A stretch of 64,000 nt of DNA. Origin: Pseudomonadota bacterium (GTDB taxonomy: Bacteria > Pseudomonadota > Gammaproteobacteria > Burkholderiales > Burkholderiaceae_C). A model generated the notes under the pieces. That model saw nothing but the letters and a program-made list of their open reading frames with translations. It had not been told where the DNA came from and searched no databases. Below are positions 33,017 to 41,003 of this stretch, piece after piece. Made by a program: the position numbers and the translations under genes. The stretch's first letter is position 1, and each line of letters begins with the position of its first letter. The stretch covers positions 177,145-241,144 of the forward strand of contig JAKARB010000007.1 in NCBI GenBank assembly GCA_021819435.1, written 5' to 3'.

Positions 33017-33120
33017 GCACAAAGACAGCACTTGATGAGCACAAACCATGCTCCTAGATCGATGACTACTGTTTGTGCTGCACAAACCTTGGTTTGTGAG
33101 CAAAAACCACTGTTTGTGTT
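33017..33120. promoter_or_regulatory. Cluster of GCACAAA/TTTGTGC sites between hsdR and the XRE gene
   Basis: About six heptamers of the type GCACAAA or TTTGTG(C) lie within 105 bp: GCACAAA at 33017 and 33039, a perfect 17-bp palindrome GTTTGTGCTGCACAAAC at 33071-33087, GGTTTGTG at 33091, and TGTTTGTG at 33111. They lie in the divergent promoter region of hsdR and the XRE regulator, so they are good operator candidates for that regulator. No binding data; pattern only. Confidence 0.6.
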
Positions 33121-33162
33121 TCGAAAAACAATAAATAAATCAAACACTTATGGCCGTTTTGG

Positions 33163-33191
33163 TTGACGGGGTCACATCGGTCACATAAAGT
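33163..33191 (+). promoter_or_regulatory. Probable promoter of the XRE regulator gene with direct repeats in the spacer
   Basis: TTGACG (33163-33168) and TAAAGT (33186-33191) with an exact 17-bp spacer, 38 bp upstream of the ATG. The spacer holds two GGTCACAT repeats (33170-33177 and 33179-33186), suitable for a repressor covering the promoter. Confidence 0.6.
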
Positions 33192-33228
33192 GATTTGCAT
33201 CCTTTTCAACGACCAAACCGAGTCAAGC

Positions 33229-33654
33229 ATGAGTCCGTTTGCTCACTTTCTCCATAACCTGCGCATGGCTCGCAAGATCAGGCAAGTCGATCTGGCAGAG
33301 ATGATGGGTTATGACCAGAGCTATGTCTCGGCACTGGAGGTCGGGCTGAAAACGCCGCCGACCAAAGAGTTCGTTGAAAAGCTGATCCATGTGTTGGACA
33401 TGACGCCAGAGCAAGCACAAGAAGCGCGGGATGAGGCCTCCGCGTCACAGCGCAAATGGGTGCTAGATGCGAGCATTCCCCAAGATGCCTATCGCATGGT
33501 CAAAGCCATGCATGACCGTGTGGGTCGATTGCATCCCCAGCAAATCAGTCTGATCTGCTCGATCCTTGAGATGAGTGACACGATGCCGGAGCGCCCACCT
33601 GAACAGTTGAGGCGCTTGCCGCGTCGCAAACCAACAGAGGAGGCGACCATGTAA
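33229..33654 (+). CDS. XRE-family transcriptional regulator
   Basis: Length 141 residues from the ATG at 33229. The N-terminal helix-turn-helix is clear (FLHNLRMARKIRQVDLAEMM then YDQSYVSALEVGLKTPP, residues about 6-42). A second helical part follows (FVEKLIHVLDMTPEQAQEARDEA) and a C-terminal extension ending in a basic, Pro/Arg-rich tail. It is divergent from hsdR and 241 bp upstream of the TnsA-E1 gene on the same strand, so it could control either or both. It resembles controller proteins of restriction systems in placement but is longer than typical C proteins. Confidence 0.85.
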   Translation: MSPFAHFLHNLRMARKIRQVDLAEMMGYDQSYVSALEVGLKTPPTKEFVEKLIHVLDMTPEQAQEARDEASASQRKWVLDASIPQDAYRMVKAMHDRVGRLHPQQISLICSILEMSDTMPERPPEQLRRLPRRKPTEEATM

Positions 33655-33655
33655 A

Positions 33656-33685
33656 AACGGGACAAACCTTGCGGCTTGCCCCGTT
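33656..33685 (+). other. Stem-loop after the XRE gene
   Basis: AACGGGACAA (33656-33665) pairs with TTGCCCCGTT (33676-33685) with one mismatch, beginning just past the XRE stop codon. No T-run follows, so it may be a partial terminator or an mRNA-stability element before the TnsA-E1 gene. Confidence 0.4.
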
Positions 33686-33895
33686 CGGCTTGAGCATCTG
33701 CTGATACACAAGATTAAGCACCTCCAGTATCGGCGACTGCTCTAGTCAGAGTCAAGTCCGCACCCCATCGCACCTGTCACTTCGAACGGCTTTATGACCG
33801 GGCGTGGTCATACCTACGCCAGAAAACAGGCAACTTGACCCGATACGACCATGGTCGCAGCGGCATGGACTGCTGCGCCCTGGCGAGGAGCACCC

Positions 33896-35587
33896 ATGTC
33901 CAAATATCTCTGGACTGGCGGCTGGAAGGCGCGCGAGCCTTCTGGACCTTCCCATTCACGCGTCCGCACCGTCATCACGCCCTCGGGCGGGATCATGCGC
34001 GGCAAGTTCCCGAGCCGCAAGAACGGCCGGATGGTTCATCACGAAGGCATGTTGGAACTGGCGGCTGTCTATCTGTTTGAGGCATCTCCAGCCATCGACA
34101 GTTACCGCGAACAGCCAAAGCAGATCACCTATCCAGACGGCGACCGTGTTCGAAAGTACACCCCAGACTTTGAGCTGATGCTCAAAGACGGATCAATCGT
34201 GTGGGTAGAGGTCAAGCCATTGAGCAGCCAGGCACACGACGAGGTGAAGCACAAGCTCAAGCAAGTCGCCATGCACCTGAGTCGAAGCGGCATCACCTAT
34301 GTGGTGCTGGACGACCACGGCTGGGCCAACACCCTGGCCGGTCAGGCCTGCTTCTTGACCGCACTGAACACAGCTGTGCGCGCTTTCCTTGGCGGGGTCG
34401 AGGTCCATGGAGACCTGGGTCATGCCCTCGGTGTTCCGCTGTACCAAGGTCGCAGCGCTCGGGGCGTCGCCGAGGAGCTCGGCGCGGCCGTGGTCACCAA
34501 CGCCACCACCGAGCTACCCACGCTCGTGCTCGGCGCTGCTCCCGAGGGTGCGCTGCCCACCTTCTGCGTTCAACTTAGTTGGGACCACTGGCGCTTCGAA
34601 GTTGGGCCCGTCGGCGCCGGCCCTGGGCTGACATGCTTTGATGACAACCCTCTCGCCGGCATGGGTGCCGCGGCGCTGGCGGTCAACGAGGCCTTCATGC
34701 ATGTTCGCGGCGACTTGGCCGAAGCCGGTCACCGTGGCGTCGGCATGTCCCTCTGGGCCCCCCTGGCTGTTGCCGACTGGCGCGACGACGCGCACAAAGG
34801 CCCCGCGCTTGCCTACTTGCCGAAGTCTCTTTGGCTGGTAGGGCTTGGCCATCTTGGCCAAGCCTATGCGTGGACGCTGGGCATGCTGCCCTACGCGGCC
34901 AATGGGCGCCCACACCTAGTGCTTCAAGACTTCGACAAGGCGGCCAAGTCCAATCTCAGCACCTGCTTGCTGCTGTGGGCATCTGACCTGCATAGACCGA
35001 AGGTCCGTGCGGTGGCGAGCCGCCTTGAGGCCGCCGGTTTCACCACCGCGCTTGTCGAGCGCCGATTCGGACCTGAGCACAAAGTCATGGCTGAGGAGCC
35101 GACCACGGCTCTCTTTGGCGTCGACAACGTGGCGGCCCGTCGCGATCTCGAAAAGGCTGAGTTCTCTATGATCGTCGAGGCCGGGTTGGGCAGCGGGTAT
35201 GGCAATTTCCGCAACATCCGACTGCACACGTTCCCGGGTCCCCGCCAGCCGGCACAAATTTGGACGGCTGAATCCACCGCGCAAGCTGCTGCCGAACTAA
35301 GCGACACATACAAGAAGTTGGCCGAAGAGCGCAAAGACATCTGCGGGATGACGCTGCTTGCCTCTCGCGCAGTGGCCACGCCGTTCGTTGGTGCGCTGGC
35401 GGCGGTGCTGGCCTTGGCTGAGGTGATGCGCCCGCTCCACGGTGGTACGGTCCATGCTGCGCTGGACGTTCAGATGAAGAGCCTGCGCCATCGCACGGGA
35501 GCAGCACCCACCCAATACCGAGGGCTGCCGACGTCCTTCGTTCATGCCGAGAAGCGCCTGCCACGCCTTGCAACAGGGGCCGTGTGA
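33896..35587 (+). CDS. TnsA-type endonuclease fused to E1/ThiF-type adenylation domain
   Basis: Length 563 residues; the ATG at 33896 has GAGGAG seven bases upstream. Residues about 20-145 match a TnsA-like PD-(D/E)XK nuclease: Glu54 (GMLELAA), YREQPKQITYPD, Asp91 (YTPDF) and E105-V-K107 (WVEVKP). The second half has E1 hallmarks: GLGHLG (316-321), D345-F-D347 with SNLST (352-356), Lys369, and DNVAARRDL from Asp410. Cys483 (DICGM) lies just before a helix (TPFVGALAAVLALAE), where E1 enzymes place their crossover-loop cysteine, so it is a candidate catalytic residue. Residues 150-310 are an additional E1-associated region. No transposition partners (TnsB/C) are present. It stands with the XRE regulator inside the defence island. 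A defence role is inferred. Confidence 0.8.
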   Translation: MSKYLWTGGWKAREPSGPSHSRVRTVITPSGGIMRGKFPSRKNGRMVHHEGMLELAAVYLFEASPAIDSYREQPKQITYPDGDRVRKYTPDFELMLKDGSIVWVEVKPLSSQAHDEVKHKLKQVAMHLSRSGITYVVLDDHGWANTLAGQACFLTALNTAVRAFLGGVEVHGDLGHALGVPLYQGRSARGVAEELGAAVVTNATTELPTLVLGAAPEGALPTFCVQLSWDHWRFEVGPVGAGPGLTCFDDNPLAGMGAAALAVNEAFMHVRGDLAEAGHRGVGMSLWAPLAVADWRDDAHKGPALAYLPKSLWLVGLGHLGQAYAWTLGMLPYAANGRPHLVLQDFDKAAKSNLSTCLLLWASDLHRPKVRAVASRLEAAGFTTALVERRFGPEHKVMAEEPTTALFGVDNVAARRDLEKAEFSMIVEAGLGSGYGNFRNIRLHTFPGPRQPAQIWTAESTAQAAAELSDTYKKLAEERKDICGMTLLASRAVATPFVGALAAVLALAEVMRPLHGGTVHAALDVQMKSLRHRTGAAPTQYRGLPTSFVHAEKRLPRLATGAV

Positions 35588-35634
35588 GCCTGCTCCCAGT
35601 TCAGCCGGCAGCTGAGGGAGTGCTGTGGTGACCG

Positions 35635-35674
35635 TATGCGTTTTTGTTGGACGGATGCGGGAAATATGCGTTTT
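35635..35674. repeat. Short direct repeat TATGCGTTTT x2
   Basis: TATGCGTTTT occurs at 35635-35644 and 35665-35674, exactly 30 bp apart, in the gap between the convergent TnsA-E1 and hipA genes. A related GTATGCAAA follows at about 35694. Could be a recombination junction or chance; no other support. Confidence 0.3.
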
Positions 35675-35739
35675 GAAGCGGCCGTATGCAAATCCGATCA
35701 ATCGACGCCGGATGTAAGCGACCCGATGCGCAAGATGCC

Positions 35740-37056
35740 TCAAAGGTGCCTACGCCGGCGCGGGGCCCTGGCCGCTTGTGCCGCGGCATCGATGGCCGCA
35801 TCAAGCGTCGCCGGGTGCTGAACGATGAATTCCGACATCGCGAACGCGCCGCGCGCAGAGGCGACGATGCGCTCGACATCTGCGGTCGCGCTGCTCGAGG
35901 GGAGGTCTTTGCGCAGTCGCTGCTCCCACGAGTTGGCCACGTGCGCGCTGGTTTGGCGCAGGTACTCGCCCGCGACCTGAACCTCGATGCCGAAGGTGAG
36001 GGCTGCCGAGAGCAGGTTCTCTGGGCTGGCCACGGTTGAGCCATTGAGAGCAACCGCCATCGACAGCACTGGCCACGGATCCTGGCCTGCCGGGGGCGCG
36101 AGCTGAATCGGGGTGATGTCAAAGGCCGGGGACAGGCGCCAGCTGCCGTCGACCATCAACAGCCCGTGGTTGCGGGGGTGATCATCGACGTTGCCCACCA
36201 GGGCATTGAAGGCCATGCGCTTGAACAACTCGAATCGGTCACCAGTGGGCCCGTGCGTGATGTTGCTCCAGCGCTGGGCTTCGTGCGCGAAGTCAAGGTA
36301 GGAGCGCCTGGGGTCGCCGCGCACGCTGGCCGGCACCAGGCGCAAAACGGTGTGTGCGCTGGCGAAGAGGCGGCGGCAGGGCCGGGCTGGATCATCCTCA
36401 CGGTCGAAGCGATCGACCATGAACACCTGGTGGGGGCCGATGGTGAACAGGCGAATCGGTGGCGTGGAGATGCCGCATTCGCGTGCAAGGGTCATGGCCA
36501 CGAACTCAAGTGCCGGCATGCCTGGGCGGTCGCCGCGATCTTGCATTTTGGCGAGCCAGAGCCGGCCTTCGTGGTTGACGGTGATCTTGGGGCGCTCACC
36601 GCCTGCACTGGTCTCCAGGTCTGCGTTGACGGAGCGAATGGCGCGCGACGCCGGCGCGTGCTCGTCCAGGCGCCCAACCGCGGCGACCAGGTCATGGAGT
36701 TGTGGGGTGGCGCCGTTTTGCTTGCGGCTGATGTCCTCGCACACCGCGATGGCGCCAACACCGTCGCCGGCACCAGCTTCAAGCAGCTCCATGTCGCTGA
36801 GCTCGCGCCCGTGCTTGGCGTTGATGCGGTCCTGGCCGTAGCCTGACGGCTTGGCATCGGCGATGACGCCTGGCAAGTGGGGCGCCGAAATCGGCCGCGG
36901 GCCCAATCGCATGGCCACCGGGTCGATGCTGATGCCGCTTTCGATGAAATCGCGCTCGTAGGCCAGCGAGTAGCCATAAGGCGAGTGGGTGAGCGTGCCG
37001 GCCATGGTGGGCGCGGCCTGGCCGGGCATCCAGACCCACAGGGGCTTACGAAGCAT
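35740..37056 (-). CDS. hipA: HipA-family serine/threonine kinase toxin
   Basis: Length 438 residues. HipA toxins phosphorylate translation factors (glutamyl-tRNA synthetase in E. coli) and induce dormancy. Kinase elements seen: a glycine loop SAGGERPK (150-157), Lys170 (LWLAKMQD), catalytic-loop NVDDHPRNH (289-297, Asp292) and the metal-binding FDITP (Asp313). The N-terminal subdomain has SPYGYSLAYERDFIESG, typical of the group. Its ATG lies within the end of the antitoxin gene (11-bp overlap), so the pair is coupled. The kinase motifs look intact. A low-complexity Ala/Arg tail (DAAIDAAAQAARAPRRRR) ends the protein. Confidence 0.93.
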   Translation of the reverse strand: MLRKPLWVWMPGQAAPTMAGTLTHSPYGYSLAYERDFIESGISIDPVAMRLGPRPISAPHLPGVIADAKPSGYGQDRINAKHGRELSDMELLEAGAGDGVGAIAVCEDISRKQNGATPQLHDLVAAVGRLDEHAPASRAIRSVNADLETSAGGERPKITVNHEGRLWLAKMQDRGDRPGMPALEFVAMTLARECGISTPPIRLFTIGPHQVFMVDRFDREDDPARPCRRLFASAHTVLRLVPASVRGDPRRSYLDFAHEAQRWSNITHGPTGDRFELFKRMAFNALVGNVDDHPRNHGLLMVDGSWRLSPAFDITPIQLAPPAGQDPWPVLSMAVALNGSTVASPENLLSAALTFGIEVQVAGEYLRQTSAHVANSWEQRLRKDLPSSSATADVERIVASARGAFAMSEFIVQHPATLDAAIDAAAQAARAPRRRRHL

Positions 37057-37357
37057 GGCGCCCCCCGGAGCCGAGCGTGCGCACGGCGAACTCGGTGACC
37101 ATCGGGTCTCGCGAGGGGTCGAGGATCTCGTCGAACTGCTCGAGCTGGTCCAGCGCGTGCAGGATCTTCATGAAGTTGCCGATGGAGACGCCATCGTTGC
37201 CGCCCTCGACCGCGTAGATGGTGCTGACGCCAACGTTCGCCAGGGATGCGAGCTGCGCCTGGGTCAGCGAGCGGGCTTTGCGCGCGATCTTGCAGCGCTC
37301 GCCCAGGTTGGCCAGGGTGCGAAGCACCCATGGGGGAGTCGTGCGCATTTTGCTCAT
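37046..37357 (-). CDS. hipB: HipB-family antitoxin (XRE helix-turn-helix)
   Basis: Length 103 residues from the ATG at 37357. The helix-turn-helix reads LGERCKIARKARSLTQAQLASLANVGVSTIYAVEGG (split here for clarity: ARKARSLTQAQLA then VGVSTIYAVEGG, residues about 22-52). HipB binds its HipA partner and represses the operon. The ATG sits inside one arm of a perfect inverted repeat, supporting autoregulation. Upstream open-frame extensions lack coding character. Confidence 0.9.
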   Translation of the reverse strand: MSKMRTTPPWVLRTLANLGERCKIARKARSLTQAQLASLANVGVSTIYAVEGGNDGVSIGNFMKILHALDQLEQFDEILDPSRDPMVTEFAVRTLGSGGRHAS

Positions 37358-37390
37358 GGACCGATTATCTAGAAAAATCGGTCCATGAGC
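37352..37390. promoter_or_regulatory. Perfect 14-bp inverted repeat over the hipB start (operator)
   Basis: GCTCATGGACCGAT (37352-37365) and ATCGGTCCATGAGC (37377-37390) are perfectly complementary with an 11-bp AT-rich spacer. The hipB start codon lies in the left arm. This is the expected place for the HipB operator, and the hairpin could also hide the ribosome site in the mRNA. Confidence 0.8.
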
Positions 37391-37613
37391 AACGAAAATT
37401 GCCTGTGCTGCGGTCAGGCTGGCGCATTCCCACCCGCCTTCCGGAAGGGGCGCATCACTTGCAGAGTAGGAAGCGACGGCTATGCAGGTGGCACGGTAGG
37501 GCCACGCATCGATCCGCAGCTTGAGCTCAACAAAAGTTTGATCTAACTGTATTGACCCAGCAGTTTCTGCACAGGTCCGTCTGCCCTGCAATGAACTCAC
37601 CCCCCCAAATGAC

Positions 37614-38975
37614 TCAACTGTCCCGACTTGGAGCTGGAAGCAAGGGCGCAACAAACTGCCGTGCGCGCGCGAGGTTCTTGTCGGCCAGATCCTTCATGGC
37701 CAGCGACGTCGGCACCAGTTGCTCTTCGAACTGCACAGACTTCCAGAAACGTTCCGAGGCCTGCCAGGCGCGGCGCCAGACCTCCGGCTTGGCGCCAATG
37801 GCCCCAACCTTGGGCTCGATGGGGATCAAGTCCGGGTCGACGCCGGCGCCAAGCGTTGCATATCGCATTGGCAGGATGTCATAGGCCGGCGCGACGCCCT
37901 TGTACTCGCCGTCATCGTCGATCAGCAGGGAGATGTTCTCAAAGTGCCGATCGTTGTTGCCGATCAGTTCACTGAAGGCGGCCATGACATCGATGTTCTG
38001 CACGTCTTCGGCGCTGAGGTACCCAGCCTTTTCGCATCGGAACGCGAAAAGCGGCCAGCTGTCCCGCTTGCCAAAGAACTCGTCATCCACCGCGCCGGCC
38101 GACAACATGCCGACACGGCCATGTCGCCCCAGTCGGTCGAAACGCTTCACTTCCAGGAACACAAACTCATCTGAGGCAAGCAGCCGGGTCTGAGCGACAG
38201 GCACGCCGACTTCACCCAGCGAGCGCAGCGCAAGGTGTTCCATGGGGAGCAAGTCACCCATGCGCGAGCCGCGCTTGGCGAACTTGACAATGACGTGTCC
38301 TGAAGTCTCCGAGAGCCACAGGAACTTGGGTTGTTCACCGCCCGCACTGGATCCATACGCAGCCTGCTTGAGGTGCGTGGCCATGCCGACGTAATAGTCG
38401 AGATCGTCTGCGGAGGGAGTCGGATCCAGGTTTCGCTGGTCCAGCTCGCGCTGCAGCGCGATGTCGCCGAAGACCAAGTTGCCAGGGAGGTTCACGCCCA
38501 GGGTGAACAGGTACGCAATGGCGTGGTCGTCGCCCCAGTCTTTGAGACTGGTCGGAAAGCCGGGGGTCTTGGCCACCTCCTGGGCCCGCTGGCGACCGAG
38601 GAAGCCAGAAGGCGTCGCGAACCGGATGTAGGGGGGCAGCCCTTCATAGACCCTCACGGCCCCGCTCGAAAGCCGCTCCAGCGTGCCGCCGCCGGACAGG
38701 AAGCTCAGCTGCGCGAAAGGCTCGATGTGACCATCGGAGCGCACCTGGTAGACGCTCTGAATGGGCAACAGGTCTTGCGGCAGCCGGCGCAGCGCTGCGT
38801 AGAGGGGCGCTGACTTGCCTGGATCGCGGAACGAAACGACCTCTTGCATGAGCTGCTGAATAGCGCGAGACAGCGTTGGCTGGCTCACGCCGAGAGGCTT
38901 TAACAGCTCTGACGCCGTCTTGGGGCCGCCATTCAGCAGCTTGAGGATTTCGTCCTGGACTGAAGGCTGACTCAT
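37614..38975 (-). CDS. yjjJ: HipA-family kinase with N-terminal winged helix (YjjJ-like)
   Basis: Length 453 residues, close to E. coli YjjJ (about 440). An N-terminal winged-helix DNA-binding domain (about 1-60: LKLLNGGPKTASELLKPLGVSQPTLSRAIQQL, given as separate parts DEILKLLNGG and SQPTLSRAIQQL) replaces a separate HipB antitoxin. The kinase part has the loop SSAGGEQPK (about 220-228), VIVKFAKRG, the catalytic loop GNNDRHFENISL and the metal-binding YDILP. All key residues seem present. No HipB-like gene is adjacent, so the toxin probably regulates itself, and a palindrome lies 9 bp upstream of its start. It is the second of three HipA-type genes in 5 kb. Confidence 0.9.
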   Translation of the reverse strand: MSQPSVQDEILKLLNGGPKTASELLKPLGVSQPTLSRAIQQLMQEVVSFRDPGKSAPLYAALRRLPQDLLPIQSVYQVRSDGHIEPFAQLSFLSGGGTLERLSSGAVRVYEGLPPYIRFATPSGFLGRQRAQEVAKTPGFPTSLKDWGDDHAIAYLFTLGVNLPGNLVFGDIALQRELDQRNLDPTPSADDLDYYVGMATHLKQAAYGSSAGGEQPKFLWLSETSGHVIVKFAKRGSRMGDLLPMEHLALRSLGEVGVPVAQTRLLASDEFVFLEVKRFDRLGRHGRVGMLSAGAVDDEFFGKRDSWPLFAFRCEKAGYLSAEDVQNIDVMAAFSELIGNNDRHFENISLLIDDDGEYKGVAPAYDILPMRYATLGAGVDPDLIPIEPKVGAIGAKPEVWRRAWQASERFWKSVQFEEQLVPTSLAMKDLADKNLARARQFVAPLLPAPSRDS

Positions 38976-38983
38976 GCCGGTGA

Positions 38984-38996
38984 ATTCAACTTGAAT
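38984..38996. promoter_or_regulatory. 13-bp palindrome upstream of the YjjJ-like gene
   Basis: ATTCAACTTGAAT, a perfect palindrome with a single central base, 9 bp before the start codon. A further GATGAATT lies a few bases on. Good operator candidate for the gene's own winged helix; pattern only. Confidence 0.5.
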
Positions 38997-39180
38997 AGTT
39001 CGATGAATTGTATGGGAAAGTCAGTTTTTGGGGAAATGGGGCATGGTGCCGATTCGGCGGACTTTGTTGGAAGCGGCTGGAGCTCACCCTTTAGGCATCA
39101 AGATGACCTTGGTCGGCTACCTTTGTGCTGCTTGCTCTCGGGCAGCGGCGCCCGCACGGTAGGTGGGCTGCCACACCCTC

Positions 39181-40515
39181 TCACACCTGAAAGCATCCTT
39201 CGAGCTCCAGCCGGTCCTCAGCCGACAAGCCCAGCTGCTTGGCTTTTGATTCCCAACTGCCCAGCACCTGGCGCAACCGGGCCAGGTCGGCTCGCGCATC
39301 CTGTGCGCTGACGCGGTAGAACTCGGCCGTGGACATCACGGTGTCGAGGTCGGGTTCGGTGCTGTGGTCATCCAATGCGAGCACGTGCGTGTCCTTCTTG
39401 GTCGACGGGTTCATGTCGTACGCGGGTGCCAGGCGCCAGCCACCGGGCTGGCGGATGAAGCCGTGGTTGCGCAGGTGGTCGTCACGGTTGGCGGTGGCCA
39501 CGTTGAACAGCACCCGGCGGAAGAGCTCACGCAGGTCTTGTTCGATGCAGCCTGCCACGCCCTGCTTGCTGCCGATGAACTCGGCCAGGTCCAGGTATGA
39601 GGCCTCCTCGCTGTTGCTTCTGTTGAGCAAGGCCATTGCGGAGGTGAAAAAACGCCTGCGGCTGCCTTGCCGGTCGAAGCGCTGGGTGACGAAGGTGTGA
39701 TAGCCCGTGCCGATGCGCTCCAGGCGTGCGGGCGCCACCTGCAGGCCGAACTCGGTGGCCAGTTGATGGAGCAGCATTTCGCGAAGCGCCCAATCGTGTT
39801 CGTCGTCGGCTGCGGGGAATTTGGCGATCCACAGGCGCCCTTGCCCGTCTTGCAAATTGGCCTTCGGGCGTGCTCCGCCAAGCGAGGCACCAGGGGCCAC
39901 CAGCACGCGCAGCCATTGCTGCAGCAAGTCCAGGTCGTCGACCTGCTTGCGGGTGAGTTCGAGCGCGACGGCCTGCAGTTCGCCCAGGTGGGTGAGCGCG
40001 GGGGCCGCCAAGGCCTGGTTGGCCAGACACGCCCCATCTGCGAACGCTGGCGGTGGGCCCGCCTTGAGGTGACGTGTGGATTGCAGGGGCGAGAAGCGGA
40101 GCGCGCCCATGCGGGTGATGTCCTGCACCCCCAGGAAGAAGTCCCAAGCGGTGAGTTCTCGGCGAGCGCGGCCTTGCTGCTTGGCTTCGACAAGCTCTCG
40201 CCGCTTCATCAGGACCTGGCCCCAGCGGTCAGGACAGCTGTCGAGGAAGACGCCAAAGTTGGCGTCTTTCGGGAAGAAGTTGCCATCGGCCAATCCCAGC
40301 TCCGGGTCGAGCGCGAAGGCGATGGGGTTCTTCAGCCAATCCGGGGCGTATTCGAAGCGGACGGTGCCAGCTCCCACGCGATGCAGCCTCCCCATGTGCG
40401 CGAGAGGGCCGGCCGCCACGTCGTCCAGCCAGACTTCCAGGCCATCGGGCTGCGTGGCCGGTGTGCTGGTGGGCGCTGTTTGCTCACGCGTCTTCTTCTT
40501 GCTCGCCGTGCTCAT
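39181..40515 (-). CDS. HipA-family kinase toxin, third HipA-type gene
   Basis: Length 444 residues from the ATG at 40515, with ACGAGG upstream. After a Lys/Thr/Pro-rich start, the HipA N-terminal subdomain follows (EVWLDDVAAGPLAHMGRL). Kinase features are the loop SLGGARPKANL (about 218-228), LWIAKFPA, the catalytic loop NRDDHLRNHGF and the metal-binding YDMNP. It is more diverged from the first HipA than expected for a recent duplicate (for example NRDDHLRNH against NVDDHPRNH, and YDMNP against FDITP). The upstream antitoxin gene overlaps its start by 32 bp, giving a coupled pair. Confidence 0.92.
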   Translation of the reverse strand: MSTASKKKTREQTAPTSTPATQPDGLEVWLDDVAAGPLAHMGRLHRVGAGTVRFEYAPDWLKNPIAFALDPELGLADGNFFPKDANFGVFLDSCPDRWGQVLMKRRELVEAKQQGRARRELTAWDFFLGVQDITRMGALRFSPLQSTRHLKAGPPPAFADGACLANQALAAPALTHLGELQAVALELTRKQVDDLDLLQQWLRVLVAPGASLGGARPKANLQDGQGRLWIAKFPAADDEHDWALREMLLHQLATEFGLQVAPARLERIGTGYHTFVTQRFDRQGSRRRFFTSAMALLNRSNSEEASYLDLAEFIGSKQGVAGCIEQDLRELFRRVLFNVATANRDDHLRNHGFIRQPGGWRLAPAYDMNPSTKKDTHVLALDDHSTEPDLDTVMSTAEFYRVSAQDARADLARLRQVLGSWESKAKQLGLSAEDRLELEGCFQV

Positions 40516-40861
40516 TCGGGGCCTCGTTGTTTGCACCGCTCGGTGGGGACCTGGGGCGGGGCGCACGCCGAGGGGCTTCCAGCGCCGCGTCCTGAAGACG
40601 CCGGCCTACCGGGTCTTCAGCGGCGAGCAGCAGCAAGTCCTTCTCCAGCCCGAGCACAGCGAGGACACGCAGGTAGGTGCCCAGCGTCACGGCGGGGTCG
40701 CCTTGCTCGACCTTGTTGAGGGTTGGCCGCGAGACCTCTGCTCGCGCTGCCACCTGGGTGACCGCCAGCCGCCGCCGCAGCCGTGCCATGCGCAGCCGTG
40801 CACCCAGCTCGCGCAGGAGCCGAGATTGAGCGGGGTACAGGGTAGGAGCTTTGGCAGGCAT
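40484..40861 (-). CDS. HipB-type antitoxin (XRE helix-turn-helix)
   Basis: About 125 residues from an ATG at 40861; starts at 40873 and 40894 are also possible, and none has a strong ribosome site. The helix-turn-helix is clear: LGARLRMARLRRRLAVTQVAA then SRPTLNKVEQGDPAVTLGTYLRVL. The C-terminal 40 residues are low-complexity (Pro/Arg then Glu/Asp-rich) and overlap the hipA reading frame. A TTGACA on the minus strand at 40902-40897 may be a -35 element. Acts as antitoxin and repressor by family knowledge. Confidence 0.82.
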   Translation of the reverse strand: MPAKAPTLYPAQSRLLRELGARLRMARLRRRLAVTQVAARAEVSRPTLNKVEQGDPAVTLGTYLRVLAVLGLEKDLLLLAAEDPVGRRLQDAALEAPRRAPRPRSPPSGANNEAPNEHGEQEEDA

Positions 40862-41003
40862 GACAGAAATCATTTTGAGCAAAGATGCCCACATCTGTCA
40901 AACATGATTGCTGTTATGACTCTCCGATGCAAACGAGACAGAAAGCGTTTTTGACAATATTGCCTGAAATTGTGAACAACGATTACCTCTGGTGGGCCAT
41001 GGC

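Noticed and set aside
33896..35587. A Tn7-like transposon, suggested by the TnsA domain
   Set aside because: No TnsB, TnsC or TnsD gene, no Tn7-like end repeats, and the TnsA domain is fused to an E1-type domain.
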